Assembly (NCBI RefSeq): GCF_009176545.1
Contig: NZ_VTOJ01000002.1
Coordinates: 1,178,001 to 1,242,000, forward strand
Reading direction: 5' to 3'
Length of the DNA stretch: 64,000 bases
From: Salinigranum salinum
GTDB lineage: Archaea > Halobacteriota > Halobacteria > Halobacteriales > Haloferacaceae
This document shows, piece after piece, positions 17,145 to 26,343 of this stretch (the stretch's first letter is position 1; every line of letters starts with the position of its first letter). Both the position numbers and the translations under genes were made by a program. The notes under the pieces were generated by a model that had not been told where the DNA came from, searched no databases, and worked only from the letters and a program-made list of their open reading frames with translations.

Positions 17145-19283
17145 TCAGTCCGGTGGCCCGGACCCCGTCCGCGTCGCGTCGCTGTAGAGCAGACAGGCGA
17201 CTTCCCTATGGTCGTCGCCGTCGACATCCTCGTCGTCCGCGTCCGCGTCTTCGTCGTCGGTGTCGACCGCGACCAGTTCGGGATCGCAGCCGCGACACTC
17301 GTCGAACGCTTTCGGACAGCGCGAGGCGAAGTTACAGCCCGCTGGCGGGTGTTTCGGGTCGGGGAGTTCGCCGTCGAGGACGATCCGGCCGGACTCGTGT
17401 CGGGGGTCCGGCGAGGGGACGGCGCTGAGGAGCGCCTCGGTGTAGGGGTGGAGCGGATCCGCGAACAGTCGCTCCGTCGAGCCGACCTCGACGATCCGCC
17501 CGAGGTACATGACGGCGACCCGGTCGGAGACGGATCTGACGACCGAGAGGTCGTGGCTCACGAACAGCACGGTGAGCCCCCGCTCGCGCTTGATCCGGTC
17601 GAGGAGGCGGAGGATCTGCCCCTGGACGCTCACGTCGAGCGCGCTCGTGGGTTCGTCGGCGACGAGGACGTCCGGATCGACCGCGAGCGCACGAGCGATG
17701 CCGACGCGCTGTTGCTGCCCGCCCGAGAGCTGGTGAGGGTACTGGCGTCGGGTCGCGAGGGCGAGACCGACCTCGTCGAGGAGTTCGTCGATCCGCCCGT
17801 CGACGGCCTCGGCGTCGTCGAGCCCGGCGTGTTTCTCCACGGCGTATCGGAGGATCCGTCCGACCGTCTGCCGGGGGTTGAGCGATGAGGCAGGGTCCTG
17901 GAAGACGATCTGGACCCGGCTGCGGAGTTCGGCGTCGGGGACGTCGCGCAGGTCGCGTCCCTCGAAAGTGATCGTGCCGTCGGTGGGGTCTGTGAGCGCG
18001 ACGAGCAGCCGCCCGAGCGTGGTCTTGCCCGACCCGGACTCGCCGACGAGTCCGAGCGTCTCGCCCGCGTGCAGCGTGACGTCGACGCCGTCGACGGCCT
18101 GCACTGGTGGGTCGCCACCGGGGAGGAGGCGGTCGACGAGGCCCGACGCGGCGCTGAACTCCTTGCGGACGCCGTCGGTCTCGAGGGCGACGTCGCCAGC
18201 TGACGTGTCGGCGCGTCGCTCCCGCCGGTTCGACGGCGTCGGGTCGAGCACGCCGATCGCCTCGGCACGGACGCAGGCGGCCGCGTGGTCTTCGTCCGCG
18301 TCGTGGCCGTCGACCGCCCGCAGGGGCGGGTCACCGTCGAGACAGTCGTCGGTCGCGTGCGGACAGCGTGGCGCGAAGTGACAGCCCGGCGGTCGCTCCG
18401 ACGGCCCGGGAACGGTCCCCGCGAGGAGTTCGGGTTCGACGTCTTCGAGCCGGGGCGTCGCGCGGAGCAACCCAGCCGTGTAGGGGTGTCGGGGCTCGAC
18501 GAACACGTCGGCGACGGCACCGGTCTCGACGAACCGTCCGGCGTACATGACGGCGACTCTGTCACAGGTCTCGGCGACGACGCCGAGGTCGTGAGTGATG
18601 TGGACGACGCTCATCCCGCGCTCGGCGGCGAGTTCCTCGAGCAGGTCGAGCAGCCCCGCCTCGATGGTGACGTCGAGCGCGGTCGTCGGCTCGTCGGCGA
18701 TCAACACCGTCGGGTCGCAGGAGACCGCGATGGCGACGAGGACGCGCTGTTGCTGCCCGCCCGAGAGCTGGTGGGGGTACGCCTCGACGACCGCCTCGGG
18801 GTCGGGGATGTGCACCGCGTCGAGGAGGTCGATCGCCTGCTCGCGCGCCGCCCGCTTCGAGACGTCCTGGTGGGTGCGGATCGTCTCGACGATCTGCGTT
18901 CCGACCGTGAGTACGGGCGTCAGCGCCGTCGTCGGGTCCTGGAACACCATGGCGATCTCGTCGCCGCGGATGCGCCGGAGCTCGCGCTCGGACAGCGCCG
19001 TCAGCTCTCTCCCCCGGAACCGGACCGAGCCGGCGGCGATTCGACCGTTCTCGTCCAGGAGGCCGACGACCGAGCGGGCCGTGACGCTCTTACCCGACCC
19101 CGATTCGCCGACGATGCCGAGCGTCTCGCCCGGGTACAGTGCGAAACTCACGTCCTCGACGGCGCGGACGACGCCGTCGTCAGTCGCGAACTCGGTCGTC
19201 AACCCCTCGACCGCGAGGAGCGGGTCGCCACGGTCGGCGTCCGGGTCGTTCGTGGTGGCCGCCGGGGAGTGCGTTCGGTCCAC
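17145..19283 (-). CDS. Fused dipeptide ABC transporter ATPase (DppD + DppF)
   Basis: The 712-residue protein contains two complete ABC ATPase domains. Each has Walker A (GESGSGKS and GESGSGKT), signature LSGGQQQR and Walker B ([12 protein letters not shown] and [12 protein letters not shown]). Each is followed by the oligopeptide-type C-terminal region with clustered cysteines ([14 protein letters not shown] and [14 protein letters not shown]), which in this family can hold an iron-sulfur cluster. DppD and DppF are usually separate proteins. The GTG at 19283 lies 2 nt after the dppC stop. The C-terminus has an extra acidic segment. Confidence 0.92.
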   Translation of the reverse strand: MDRTHSPAATTNDPDADRGDPLLAVEGLTTEFATDDGVVRAVEDVSFALYPGETLGIVGESGSGKSVTARSVVGLLDENGRIAAGSVRFRGRELTALSERELRRIRGDEIAMVFQDPTTALTPVLTVGTQIVETIRTHQDVSKRAAREQAIDLLDAVHIPDPEAVVEAYPHQLSGGQQQRVLVAIAVSCDPTVLIADEPTTALDVTIEAGLLDLLEELAAERGMSVVHITHDLGVVAETCDRVAVMYAGRFVETGAVADVFVEPRHPYTAGLLRATPRLEDVEPELLAGTVPGPSERPPGCHFAPRCPHATDDCLDGDPPLRAVDGHDADEDHAAACVRAEAIGVLDPTPSNRRERRADTSAGDVALETDGVRKEFSAASGLVDRLLPGGDPPVQAVDGVDVTLHAGETLGLVGESGSGKTTLGRLLVALTDPTDGTITFEGRDLRDVPDAELRSRVQIVFQDPASSLNPRQTVGRILRYAVEKHAGLDDAEAVDGRIDELLDEVGLALATRRQYPHQLSGGQQQRVGIARALAVDPDVLVADEPTSALDVSVQGQILRLLDRIKRERGLTVLFVSHDLSVVRSVSDRVAVMYLGRIVEVGSTERLFADPLHPYTEALLSAVPSPDPRHESGRIVLDGELPDPKHPPAGCNFASRCPKAFDECRGCDPELVAVDTDDEDADADDEDVDGDDHREVACLLYSDATRTGSGPPD

Positions 19284-19285
19284 GC

Positions 19286-20179
19286 TCAGAACCTCCGCTC
19301 GGAGACGTCGCGCGGGTCGAGCGCGTCGCGGAGCCCGTCGCCGACGAGGTTGAACCCCAGGACCGAGACGAGGATGGCCAGTCCCGGGAACAGCGACAGC
19401 CAGGGGGCCGAGACGAGGTAGCCGCTGCCCGCCGCCACCATCTGCCCCCAGGTCGGCGTCGGCGGCTGGACGCCCAGCCCGAGGAACGAGAGCGACGCCT
19501 CGGCGATGATGGCGAACGCCATCAGGAGCGACGCCTGCACCAGGAGCGGAGAGACGCTGTTCGGGAGCACCTCGCGGAAGACGATGTGGGTGCGCGAGTA
19601 GCCCATCGCGCGGGCGGCGTCGACGTACGCCTCCTCGGACACCGAGAGCGCCGAACTCCGGGCGATGCGGGCGAACTGGGGGACGTACACCACGCCGAGG
19701 GCGACGATCACGTTGGCGAGGCTGAAGCCGAGCGCGGCGACGAGGCCGATGGCGAGGACGAGCGCCGGGAACCCGAGGAGCACGTCGACGAGACGCATGA
19801 GCACCGTCTCGACGGTGCCGCCGACGTAGCCCGCGACGATCCCCAGGGGAGCGCCGACGACGGCCGCGACGACGACGGCGGTCACCGCGACCTGGATCGA
19901 CACCTTCGCGCCGTAGACGGTCCGCGCGAGGACGTCCCGGCCGAGGCTGTCGGTGCCGAACGGGTGCGCCGGCGAAGGGGGTGCGAGCACGGCGAATCGC
20001 GGGTCGAACGGGCTGTACCACAGGGTGGTGACGATTGCGTTGTCGAGGAACGCGTCGTCGACGAAGGAGACGACGCCCACGACCGAGACGAACGCGACGA
20101 CGACGAGACCGGCCACCGCGAGGCGGTGCCGGCGGAACGAGCGCCAGACGCGAACCCGACGCGAGCGTGCGGTGCTCAT
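19286..20179 (-). CDS. dppC: Dipeptide-type ABC permease DppC
   Basis: A 297-residue permease with the N-terminal OppC helix (RHRLAVAGLVVVAFVSVVGVV). Family motifs are HPFGTDSLGRDVLARTVYGAKVS and the coupling EAA loop (EAYVDAARAMGYSRTHIVFREVLPN). It pairs with DppB to form the channel. The ATG at 20179 overlaps the dppB stop by 4 bp (ATGA), and its own stop is 2 nt from the fused ATPase. Confidence 0.92.
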   Translation of the reverse strand: MSTARSRRVRVWRSFRRHRLAVAGLVVVAFVSVVGVVSFVDDAFLDNAIVTTLWYSPFDPRFAVLAPPSPAHPFGTDSLGRDVLARTVYGAKVSIQVAVTAVVVAAVVGAPLGIVAGYVGGTVETVLMRLVDVLLGFPALVLAIGLVAALGFSLANVIVALGVVYVPQFARIARSSALSVSEEAYVDAARAMGYSRTHIVFREVLPNSVSPLLVQASLLMAFAIIAEASLSFLGLGVQPPTPTWGQMVAAGSGYLVSAPWLSLFPGLAILVSVLGFNLVGDGLRDALDPRDVSERRF

Positions 20180-21138
20180 CCGGACTCCCCCCGTGTCCCC
20201 ACCCGCGGGTCGAGATACGCGTACGCGAGGTCGACGACGAGGTTCACCAGCACGAACAGCGTCGCGACGACGAGGACGGTCCCCTGCACGGTGGGGTAGT
20301 CCTGCTGGCGGACGGCGAGCCAGATCAGCCGACCCATCCCCGGCCACGCGAACACCTGCTCGACGACCACGGTCGCCGAGAGGAGGTAGCCGAACTGGAG
20401 GCCCGCGACGGTGACGACGGGGAGGAGCGCCCCCTTCAGCGCGTGGCGGACGAACACCGTCCGCGCGGGGAGCCCCTTCGACTTCGCCATTCGGACGTGT
20501 TCGCGCGAGAGCGCGTCGAGCATCGACGACCGGGTCTGCCTGGCGAGCAGCGCCGCGAACGCCGTTCCGACCGTGATCGCGGGCATGGCGACGTGTCTGA
20601 GCGCCGCGACCGGGTTCTCGAGGGGTGAGACGTAGTTGCCCGGCGGGAGCACGCCCAGAGAGCGAGCGAACACCAGGATCAGGACGAGCCCGAGCCAGAA
20701 GTTCGGGACGGAGATGCCCGCGAGCGCGGCCGTGGTGACGGCGTAGTCCGAGAGCGTCCCCTTCTTCGCGGCGCCGACGACGCCCGCCGGCACCGCGATG
20801 GCGACCGCGACGACCATCGACGAGACGGCGAGAAAGAGCGTCGCCGGGAGGCGGCTGGCGACGAGCGACGCGACGCTCCGGCTCTGCGTGAGCGAGCGCC
20901 CGAGGTCGCCCTGGAGCACGCCGAAGAGCCACTTGCCGTACTGGACGTACAGCGGCTGGTCCAGCCCGTACTGGCGGCGGAGCCGTTCGACGTTCTCCTC
21001 GGTCGCCTCGATGCCCAGGAGGTTCACGATCGGGTCGCCCGGCGCCGAGTGGATGATGACGAACACGACCACGCTCACCCCGAACAGTACGGGGACCGTC
21101 TGGAGGATCCTGACACCGACGTATCTGAGTCGGTTCAT
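20176..21138 (-). CDS. dppB: Dipeptide-type ABC permease DppB
   Basis: A 320-residue permease beginning MNRLRYVGVRILQTVPVLFG, the classic DppB start. GDPIVNLLG and RRQYGLDQPLYVQYGKWL match the conserved extracellular N-terminal region, and the EAA-type loop is REHVRMAKSKGLPARTVFVRH. It is the first gene of the minus-strand operon dppB-dppC-dppDF. No binding-protein gene is adjacent; the candidate at 14438 is convergent. Confidence 0.93.
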   Translation of the reverse strand: MNRLRYVGVRILQTVPVLFGVSVVVFVIIHSAPGDPIVNLLGIEATEENVERLRRQYGLDQPLYVQYGKWLFGVLQGDLGRSLTQSRSVASLVASRLPATLFLAVSSMVVAVAIAVPAGVVGAAKKGTLSDYAVTTAALAGISVPNFWLGLVLILVFARSLGVLPPGNYVSPLENPVAALRHVAMPAITVGTAFAALLARQTRSSMLDALSREHVRMAKSKGLPARTVFVRHALKGALLPVVTVAGLQFGYLLSATVVVEQVFAWPGMGRLIWLAVRQQDYPTVQGTVLVVATLFVLVNLVVDLAYAYLDPRVGTRGESG

Positions 21139-21338
21139 CGTACGCGGAAGCGGGAACCGATCATCTATCCCGGCTACCGTCGGCCTCCAGCGCCGTGCCG
21201 GTGATGGCGGCCGCCGTGCCGTCGAGTGTGCTGCTCATGTCTCGCCGATGTGTCCGGCCGGTATTTGTACCTTTGTGCGCCTCGATCCAGCGATCGACGA
21301 CACAAGACGTTTGCCGCTCCCGGCGACAGCCACGAACG

Positions 21339-21452
21339 ATGACACCCGCCAGCGACTGGCGACAGGCCGACGAGCCCCGCCGGTCCGACCGTGGGTCGAC
21401 GGCGACAGCCGTGGGACGTGGCGTGTGGCCGGGCGGCACGGGAGGGGCGTAG
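21339..21452 (+). CDS. Possible 37-residue small ORF before a membrane-anchored protein
   Basis: The ATG at 21339 opens a short Arg/Gly-rich frame ending in TAG at 21450-21452, 2 nt before an in-frame GTG (21455) of the next gene. The spacing is typical of translational coupling. The peptide has no recognisable domain and could equally be non-coding sequence between the dppB promoter region and the next gene. Confidence 0.25.
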   Translation: MTPASDWRQADEPRRSDRGSTATAVGRGVWPGGTGGA

Positions 21453-21475
21453 CCGTGGCGAGTGCCGCGAAGCCG

Positions 21476-21871
21476 ATGCAGCCGGATCGGGAGTGGCTGT
21501 GGCTCGCCGGGCTGTTCGGGATCGTGATCGGTGCCGTCGGACTCGGCCTCGCAGTCGCCGGTGGTCCGGTGCTCGACGACCTCGTCGAGTTCCACGTCGT
21601 CGACGACGAGTCCATCACGGGCCTCGAGGTCAGCGTCGACCGACTGAGCGACGACGGCACCAGATCGGTCCAGCGAACGCGTGTCGACGGGGGGACCGAC
21701 GTGGTCGTGTTCGAGACGACGAGGGTCGGGAGCTACGCGGTGGAGCTGACGCGGGGCGAAGCCACGTGCAGCCGGACGGTGACGATCAGGAACCGGGACG
21801 GGGAGCTCGAGCCGGCCGTCCGGCGGCCCGCCGACGGGGGTGCGTGTCCCGTCTCGTTCTCCGTCCAGTAG
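21476..21871 (+). CDS. Membrane-anchored protein with small extracellular domain
   Basis: The 131-residue product has one strong transmembrane helix (LWLAGLFGIVIGAVGLGLAVAG) near the N-terminus and then an approximately 90-residue beta-rich region, ITGLEVSVDRLSDDGTR...VGSYAVELTRGEATCSRTVTIRN, with two cysteines that could pair. This looks like a small Ig-like outside domain. An alternative GTG start at 21455 adds seven residues. Function is unknown. Confidence 0.6.
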   Translation: MQPDREWLWLAGLFGIVIGAVGLGLAVAGGPVLDDLVEFHVVDDESITGLEVSVDRLSDDGTRSVQRTRVDGGTDVVVFETTRVGSYAVELTRGEATCSRTVTIRNRDGELEPAVRRPADGGACPVSFSVQ

Positions 21872-21899
21872 GCTGTACGCGCTCGGGGAGGGAACTCGG

Positions 21900-22295
21900 G
21901 CGGGTTCGCCGTGCTGGTTCACGCGGAAACGCGTCGTCCGGGTCGTACCGACGTTTCAGTACGGTCAGTCGCTCGTGGTTGTTACCGGAGGCCGCCCCGA
22001 TCCGGTCGTCTCCCGGGGAGGAACGGAACCGAGAGGCGCAGTCCGGACCGAGGCGTAACAGCGGCGTTCGTCGGGTGCCGTCGCCGTGAACTCCCGGTGA
22101 ACCGGAGAAAGTCGCCCGCGACCGCGAACGGGTCGACGAGTACGCCAGCGAGCACCGTCGGTCCGACCTCGTGGAGGGCGAACGCGAACGCCGTCACCAC
22201 CCCGACGCTGCCGCCGCCTCCCCGGACGATCCAGAAACGGTCCGGGCTTCTTCGTTCTCGCTCGCGCGGACGCCGGCGACGAACGCGAGGCCCAA
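21900..22295 (-). pseudogene. Remnant of a berberine-bridge-type FAD-linked oxidase
   Basis: Three minus-strand fragments in shifting frames align in order with the C-terminal half of FAD-linked oxidoreductases with a BBE domain. They are VAGVRASENEEA (near 22250-22290), then FWIVRGGGGSVGVVTAF continuing as FALHEVGPTVLAG (about 22239-22140), and NNHERLTVLKRRYDPDDAF followed after a one-base slip by RVNQHGEPA (about 21990-21900). The FW-x-x-RGGGG-x-x-GVVT and KRRYDP-x-x-x-FR-x-NQ motifs are hallmarks of that family. At least three frame changes, and loss of most of the N-terminal and central sequence, show that it is dead. It fills most of the 568-bp gap before the KaiC gene. Confidence 0.7.
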
Positions 22296-22390
22296 CCGGG
22301 AGCCGACCGGGAGCCGATCCGAGACAGGCACTCGAGGGCGATCCGGGGAGTCGATGGAAGACTCAGTTATGAGATCCACTGGTGTAGCGC

Positions 22391-22417
22391 GGCCTATATC
22401 GGCCAAAAGACTATATC
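22391..22417 (+). promoter_or_regulatory. Dyad plus TATA box of the KaiC-kinase unit
   Basis: CTATATC (22411-22417) lies about 26 nt before the ATG at 22440 and is a good leaderless TATA. Just upstream, GGCCTATATCGGCC (22391-22404) is an imperfect palindrome with perfect GGCC arms, a candidate regulator site in the BRE region. Confidence 0.45.
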
Positions 22418-22439
22418 AACTGGTTTCGTCGAACAGCCC

Positions 22440-23915
22440 ATGTCATCCCCCGCAGATACTCGGTTCTCGACAGGAATTACGGGGTTAGACGAGGTTCTCG
22501 GCGGCGGACTCATTCCACATCGGAGTTACATGCTGAGCGGCGACCCGGGGACCGGGAAGACGATACTCGGGCTACACTTTCTCACCGTCGAGGACGAGAA
22601 GTCGCTCTACGTCAACCTCGAAGAGCCGGCCAAAGAGATCGCCCACAACGCGGCAGCAGTGGGCATCGACACCGACGACGTCACGTTTCTCGATCTCAGT
22701 CCCGGCACGGACGTGTTCGTCGACGAACAGGAGTACGACCTCTTCCTGCCCGACGAGGTCGAGGGACCGTCGCTGCGGTCGGCGATCGTCGACGCGGTCG
22801 AGGAGGTCGAACCCACCCGGATGTTCATCGACCCGCTGTCGGAGCTCCAGCACCTCTCGCCCGACAGCTACCAGCTCCGCCAGCAGGTGTCGTCGCTCCT
22901 CCGCTACCTCCGCGAGCAGGGAGTGACGCTCCTCTTCACGTCGCAGGCGACCGTCGACGTGCCCGACGACGACCTCCAGTACCTCAGCGACGGGACGTTC
23001 GAGCTGACGAACACGGACGCCGGACGTCGTCTTCGCGTCTCGAAGTTCCGTGGGTCGCACACGCAGAGCGGGAACCACACGATCCGGATCACGGACGAGG
23101 GGATGCGCGTCTACCCGATGCTCGTGCCGGACGGACACGAGGTCGAGTTTACCCACGAGTCGGTGTCTGCCGGGATTCCCGAGGTGAACCAGTTACTTGG
23201 GGGCGGCCTCGGCCGCGGAACGGTTACCATCTTCAACGGACCGAGTGGTGTGGGGAAGACGACGCTCGGCGCGCAGTTCATGAAAGAGGCCGCGGGCCGC
23301 GGCGAGCGCTCGGTCATCTACATGTTCGAGGAGAGCACCCGCACCTTCACCACCCGGTGTACGGCCGTCGACATCCCGGTCGACCGGATGGTCGAGCGGG
23401 GAACGCTCGCCATCGAGGAGGTCCAGCCGCTCACACAGTCGCCGGCGGAGTTCGCGGCGATGGTGCGCGAGGAGGTCGAAGAACGGGACGCGCGGGTCGT
23501 CCTCCTCGACGGCATCGACGGCTACCAGCTGTCGCTCCGCAGCGACTCGGACGACCAGCTGGCGCGCGAACTCGGCGCGCTCTGTCGGTACCTGCGGTCG
23601 CGCGGGGTCACGACGCTCCTCGTCGACTCCTCGGAGCAGATCACGGGCGAGGTCCGGGCCACGAGAGGCGGGGTCAGCTACATCGCCGACAACATCGTCT
23701 TCCTGCGCTACCTCGAGATACAGGGCGAACTCCGGAAGGCCATCGGCGTGCTGAAGAAGCGCACGTCGGACTACGAGCGGAGCCTCCGCGAGTTCCGGAT
23801 CACCGAGTACGGAATCTCGGTCGGCGACCCGCTCCGGTCGCTCCGGGGGATCCTCAGTGGGACGCCCGAAGTCGTCGACTCCGACCCTGGAAGCGAGGAG
23901 TTCGGCGGGCACTGA
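22440..23915 (+). CDS. Double-domain KaiC/RadA-like ATPase
   Basis: The 491-residue protein has two tandem KaiC-type RecA-fold domains. The first has Walker A GDPGTGKT at residues 34-41, and the second has GPSGVGKT near residue 270. Each is introduced by a KaiC-like TG(I/V)-x-x-L-x-x-(V/L)LGGGL signature (FSTGITGLDEVLGGGL, VSAGIPEVNQLLGGGL). Archaeal KaiC-like proteins bind ATP and act in signalling; most are not clock proteins. The next gene, 76 nt downstream, is a LOV-type histidine kinase on the same strand, so this ATPase may be part of a light-response pathway. Confidence 0.9.
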   Translation: MSSPADTRFSTGITGLDEVLGGGLIPHRSYMLSGDPGTGKTILGLHFLTVEDEKSLYVNLEEPAKEIAHNAAAVGIDTDDVTFLDLSPGTDVFVDEQEYDLFLPDEVEGPSLRSAIVDAVEEVEPTRMFIDPLSELQHLSPDSYQLRQQVSSLLRYLREQGVTLLFTSQATVDVPDDDLQYLSDGTFELTNTDAGRRLRVSKFRGSHTQSGNHTIRITDEGMRVYPMLVPDGHEVEFTHESVSAGIPEVNQLLGGGLGRGTVTIFNGPSGVGKTTLGAQFMKEAAGRGERSVIYMFEESTRTFTTRCTAVDIPVDRMVERGTLAIEEVQPLTQSPAEFAAMVREEVEERDARVVLLDGIDGYQLSLRSDSDDQLARELGALCRYLRSRGVTTLLVDSSEQITGEVRATRGGVSYIADNIVFLRYLEIQGELRKAIGVLKKRTSDYERSLREFRITEYGISVGDPLRSLRGILSGTPEVVDSDPGSEEFGGH

Positions 23916-23991
23916 GAACGGTGCGACACGTGATACGACGATCGGGGACCGAAACAGGACCCACGGGCCACGGCCCAGCCACGACACAGCC

Positions 23992-25584
23992 ATGACCGAC
24001 GAGTCTTCGGACGCCGGGACGCCCGACGGCAGCGAGCCCGGAGCGGTGTCCCAGTCGGCGAGGCAGGCCGGTGGACCGTCCATCGTTCCCCCCGGAGGGC
24101 TGGCAGCGGACGGATCGGAGCCACACGTCCTGTTGCTCTTGCGGGACGACCGGAACCGACGGCTCCTCTCGGAGTTGCTCGCCCCGGAGACGACGGTCAC
24201 CGCGACGACTGACGCCGCCTGGCTCGACGAGGACGTCGACCTCTGCATCGTCGACAGGCAACTGCTCGCCCGCCACCGCGACGCCCTCGTCACGCGGCGG
24301 GCGACGGCCGAACCGCTGTTCTTTCCGATCGTCCTGATCGACCGGGACGATACACCCACGCCCCCGGAGACGTGGGCGGTCGTCGACGAAGTGGTGTCGG
24401 TGCCGGCTTCGCGAGTCGCGCTCCGTGCACGGCTCCGGAACCTCCTGGTTCGCCGTCGACAGAGTCGCCGTCTCGCCGACCGCGAGGCCGAACTCGAGAT
24501 GGTGCTCGCCGAACTCCGGGTCCGCGACCGCGCGATCACCGAGGCACCGATCGGGATCAGCATCGCCGGCCCCACGGACGTGGACAACCCGCTGGTGTAC
24601 GTCAACGACGCGTTCTGCGGGCTGACGGGCTACGACCGCTCGGAGATCGTCGGGCGGAACTGCCGGTTCCTCCAAGGGAGGGGGACCGACGAGCAGGCCG
24701 TCCGCGAACTGCGGCGCGCCATCGACGCCGCGGAGCCGGTGAGCGTGGACCTCGTGAACTACACGCGCGACGGTGAGCGCTTCTGGAACGAGGTCGACGT
24801 CGCCCCCGTCCGCGACGACGACGGCGAGGTGACGCACTTCATCGGGTTCCAGACGGACGTCACGGAGCGGAAGCTCCACGAACAGCGGGTGAGTGTCCTG
24901 AACCGGGTCCTGCGACACAACCTCCGCAACGAACTGAACATCATCGACGGCTACATCGAGGCGCTCGCGACCGACGAGGCGCGCGACCGCGACGATGCGG
25001 TCGAGCGGATCGAGGCGTCCGTCGGCCGACTCGTCCAGCTCGGCGAGGAGGTCAGACACGTCGACCGCATCTTCAGCGACCTGTCGTCGAACGATACGGT
25101 CCAGTCCGTGTCGAGCCTCCTCGAAGAGATCAGATCCGGGATCACCGCACAGTGTCCGGACGTGACGGTGCACGTCGACGGCCCCGACGATCCCGTCTAC
25201 GTGAGCACGGGAGCGCTGTCGATCGGCTGCGTCGACTACCTCGCCATGCTGCTCGGCGGCGACCCGGGCGACGGTCGGCGGGTCTCGGTCGTCGCGACGC
25301 ACGACACGGCCGCCGAACTCGTGCGAATCGAACTCGCCGACGACGGCACGGGGCTGACCGAGGCGGAGTGGGCCGTGGTCGAGACAGGGTACGAGACGCC
25401 ACTCGAGCACACGGACCGGCTCGGTCTCTGGGTGCTGCGGTGGGTGACGACGATGGCCGGCGGGGAACTGGTCCGGCCGGAGGGGCCGGACGGAGGACTG
25501 CAGGTGCAGTGTCCGGTCCGCGACCCGCCGGCAGACGGAGGAGGCGACCCCGAGACGGGACGTGGCGACGCGACGACGACATGA
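23992..25584 (+). CDS. Putative blue-light LOV histidine kinase
   Basis: The 530-residue cytoplasmic protein starts with a degenerate receiver-like region (residues ~40-150), then a PAS/LOV domain, an H-box and a catalytic domain. The LOV motif GRNCRFLQG has the adduct-forming Cys at residue 224. The flavin-contact residues Asn256 (NYTRDG), Asn266 (FWNEV) and Gln287 (FIGFQTDVTE) follow at spacings of 32, 10 and 21, identical to those of oat phototropin LOV2. The H-box is VLRHNLRNELN (His309), the haloarchaeal type. The ATPase part keeps DDGTG but lacks a clear N-box Asn, so kinase activity is uncertain. It probably shares a transcript with the KaiC-like gene. Confidence 0.85.
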   Translation: MTDESSDAGTPDGSEPGAVSQSARQAGGPSIVPPGGLAADGSEPHVLLLLRDDRNRRLLSELLAPETTVTATTDAAWLDEDVDLCIVDRQLLARHRDALVTRRATAEPLFFPIVLIDRDDTPTPPETWAVVDEVVSVPASRVALRARLRNLLVRRRQSRRLADREAELEMVLAELRVRDRAITEAPIGISIAGPTDVDNPLVYVNDAFCGLTGYDRSEIVGRNCRFLQGRGTDEQAVRELRRAIDAAEPVSVDLVNYTRDGERFWNEVDVAPVRDDDGEVTHFIGFQTDVTERKLHEQRVSVLNRVLRHNLRNELNIIDGYIEALATDEARDRDDAVERIEASVGRLVQLGEEVRHVDRIFSDLSSNDTVQSVSSLLEEIRSGITAQCPDVTVHVDGPDDPVYVSTGALSIGCVDYLAMLLGGDPGDGRRVSVVATHDTAAELVRIELADDGTGLTEAEWAVVETGYETPLEHTDRLGLWVLRWVTTMAGGELVRPEGPDGGLQVQCPVRDPPADGGGDPETGRGDATTT

Positions 25585-25699
25585 CCGACGAGGTCGACGT
25601 GACCGACGAGGTCGACGCGACCGACGACGAGTCGGCCTGAGTCCGGGCACGGCCGCGTGCCCGCCGGCGGAGACGAGGCTACCGACGTCGGGGCTGGGT

Positions 25700-26197
25700 C
25701 TAACAGGAGAACCGGTCGGGGTCGAACCGGGAGGCGGAGGGGTACTCCGCGGCGCGGCCGTCCCAGACGCCGGCTCGGTCGACGGCACGGTCGGCGCTGT
25801 CACCCGCTGCGCGCGCCGTCGCAGCCTCCACCCAGTAGCCACAGGCCTCGACGAGCGCGAGACTCCGGCGGTACTGCCGTACGGCGCGGTCGTGGACGGC
25901 GGTACACCGTCCCGAGGTGGCCTCGCGGGCGTTGTCGAACTCGCTCGCGGCCTCGTCGAATCCGTCGCGGGCGGCCGCGAACCGCGTGGCGGCGTCGCCC
26001 CAGCGGTCGGCCGCGTAGCGCTCGTCCGCGGTCGACCGCGTCGACTGGGCACGCTCGAACGCGTCGAGGCCCCGGTTGAACGCCTCCACGGCAGGTCTGA
26101 ACTCCCGGGCCCCGCCGCCGGTGAACTGAGAGAGACAGCCGGAGAGACTGACGCCGGCGACGACCGTTCCGCGCGCGAGCAGCGTTCGTCTACGCAT
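25700..26197 (-). CDS. Small Tat lipoprotein, helical
   Basis: The 165-residue protein starts MRRRTLLARG, a Tat-type twin-arginine signal, with lipobox LSGC at Cys21. The mature part is alpha-helical and rich in Ala, Arg and Asp (AFNRGLDAFERAQSTRST, RWGDAATRFAAARDGFDEAASEF), and looks like a helical bundle or TPR-like module. Two further cysteines occur (SGRCTAV, EACGYW). An upstream ATG at 26209 is in frame but gives an odd extension before the Tat motif. Function is unknown. Confidence 0.7.
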   Translation of the reverse strand: MRRRTLLARGTVVAGVSLSGCLSQFTGGGAREFRPAVEAFNRGLDAFERAQSTRSTADERYAADRWGDAATRFAAARDGFDEAASEFDNAREATSGRCTAVHDRAVRQYRRSLALVEACGYWVEAATARAAGDSADRAVDRAGVWDGRAAEYPSASRFDPDRFSC

Positions 26198-26343
26198 GAG
26201 GACTGTCACGAGTGCCGACGTGATGAATCTTCGTCCGCGGCTCCCCCGGCCGGTGACGTCGGACGGAGCGAGCCGGACCGACGTCGCGACGGGAGCGACG
26301 ATATAATATCCGCCGCGTGTCCCGCAGTGTCCGAACCACGTCG

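Noticed and set aside
22440..23915. KaiC-like gene as part of a circadian clock
   Set aside because: No KaiA or KaiB homolog is present, and archaeal KaiC-like proteins are widespread outside clocks; only the link to the LOV kinase is retained.
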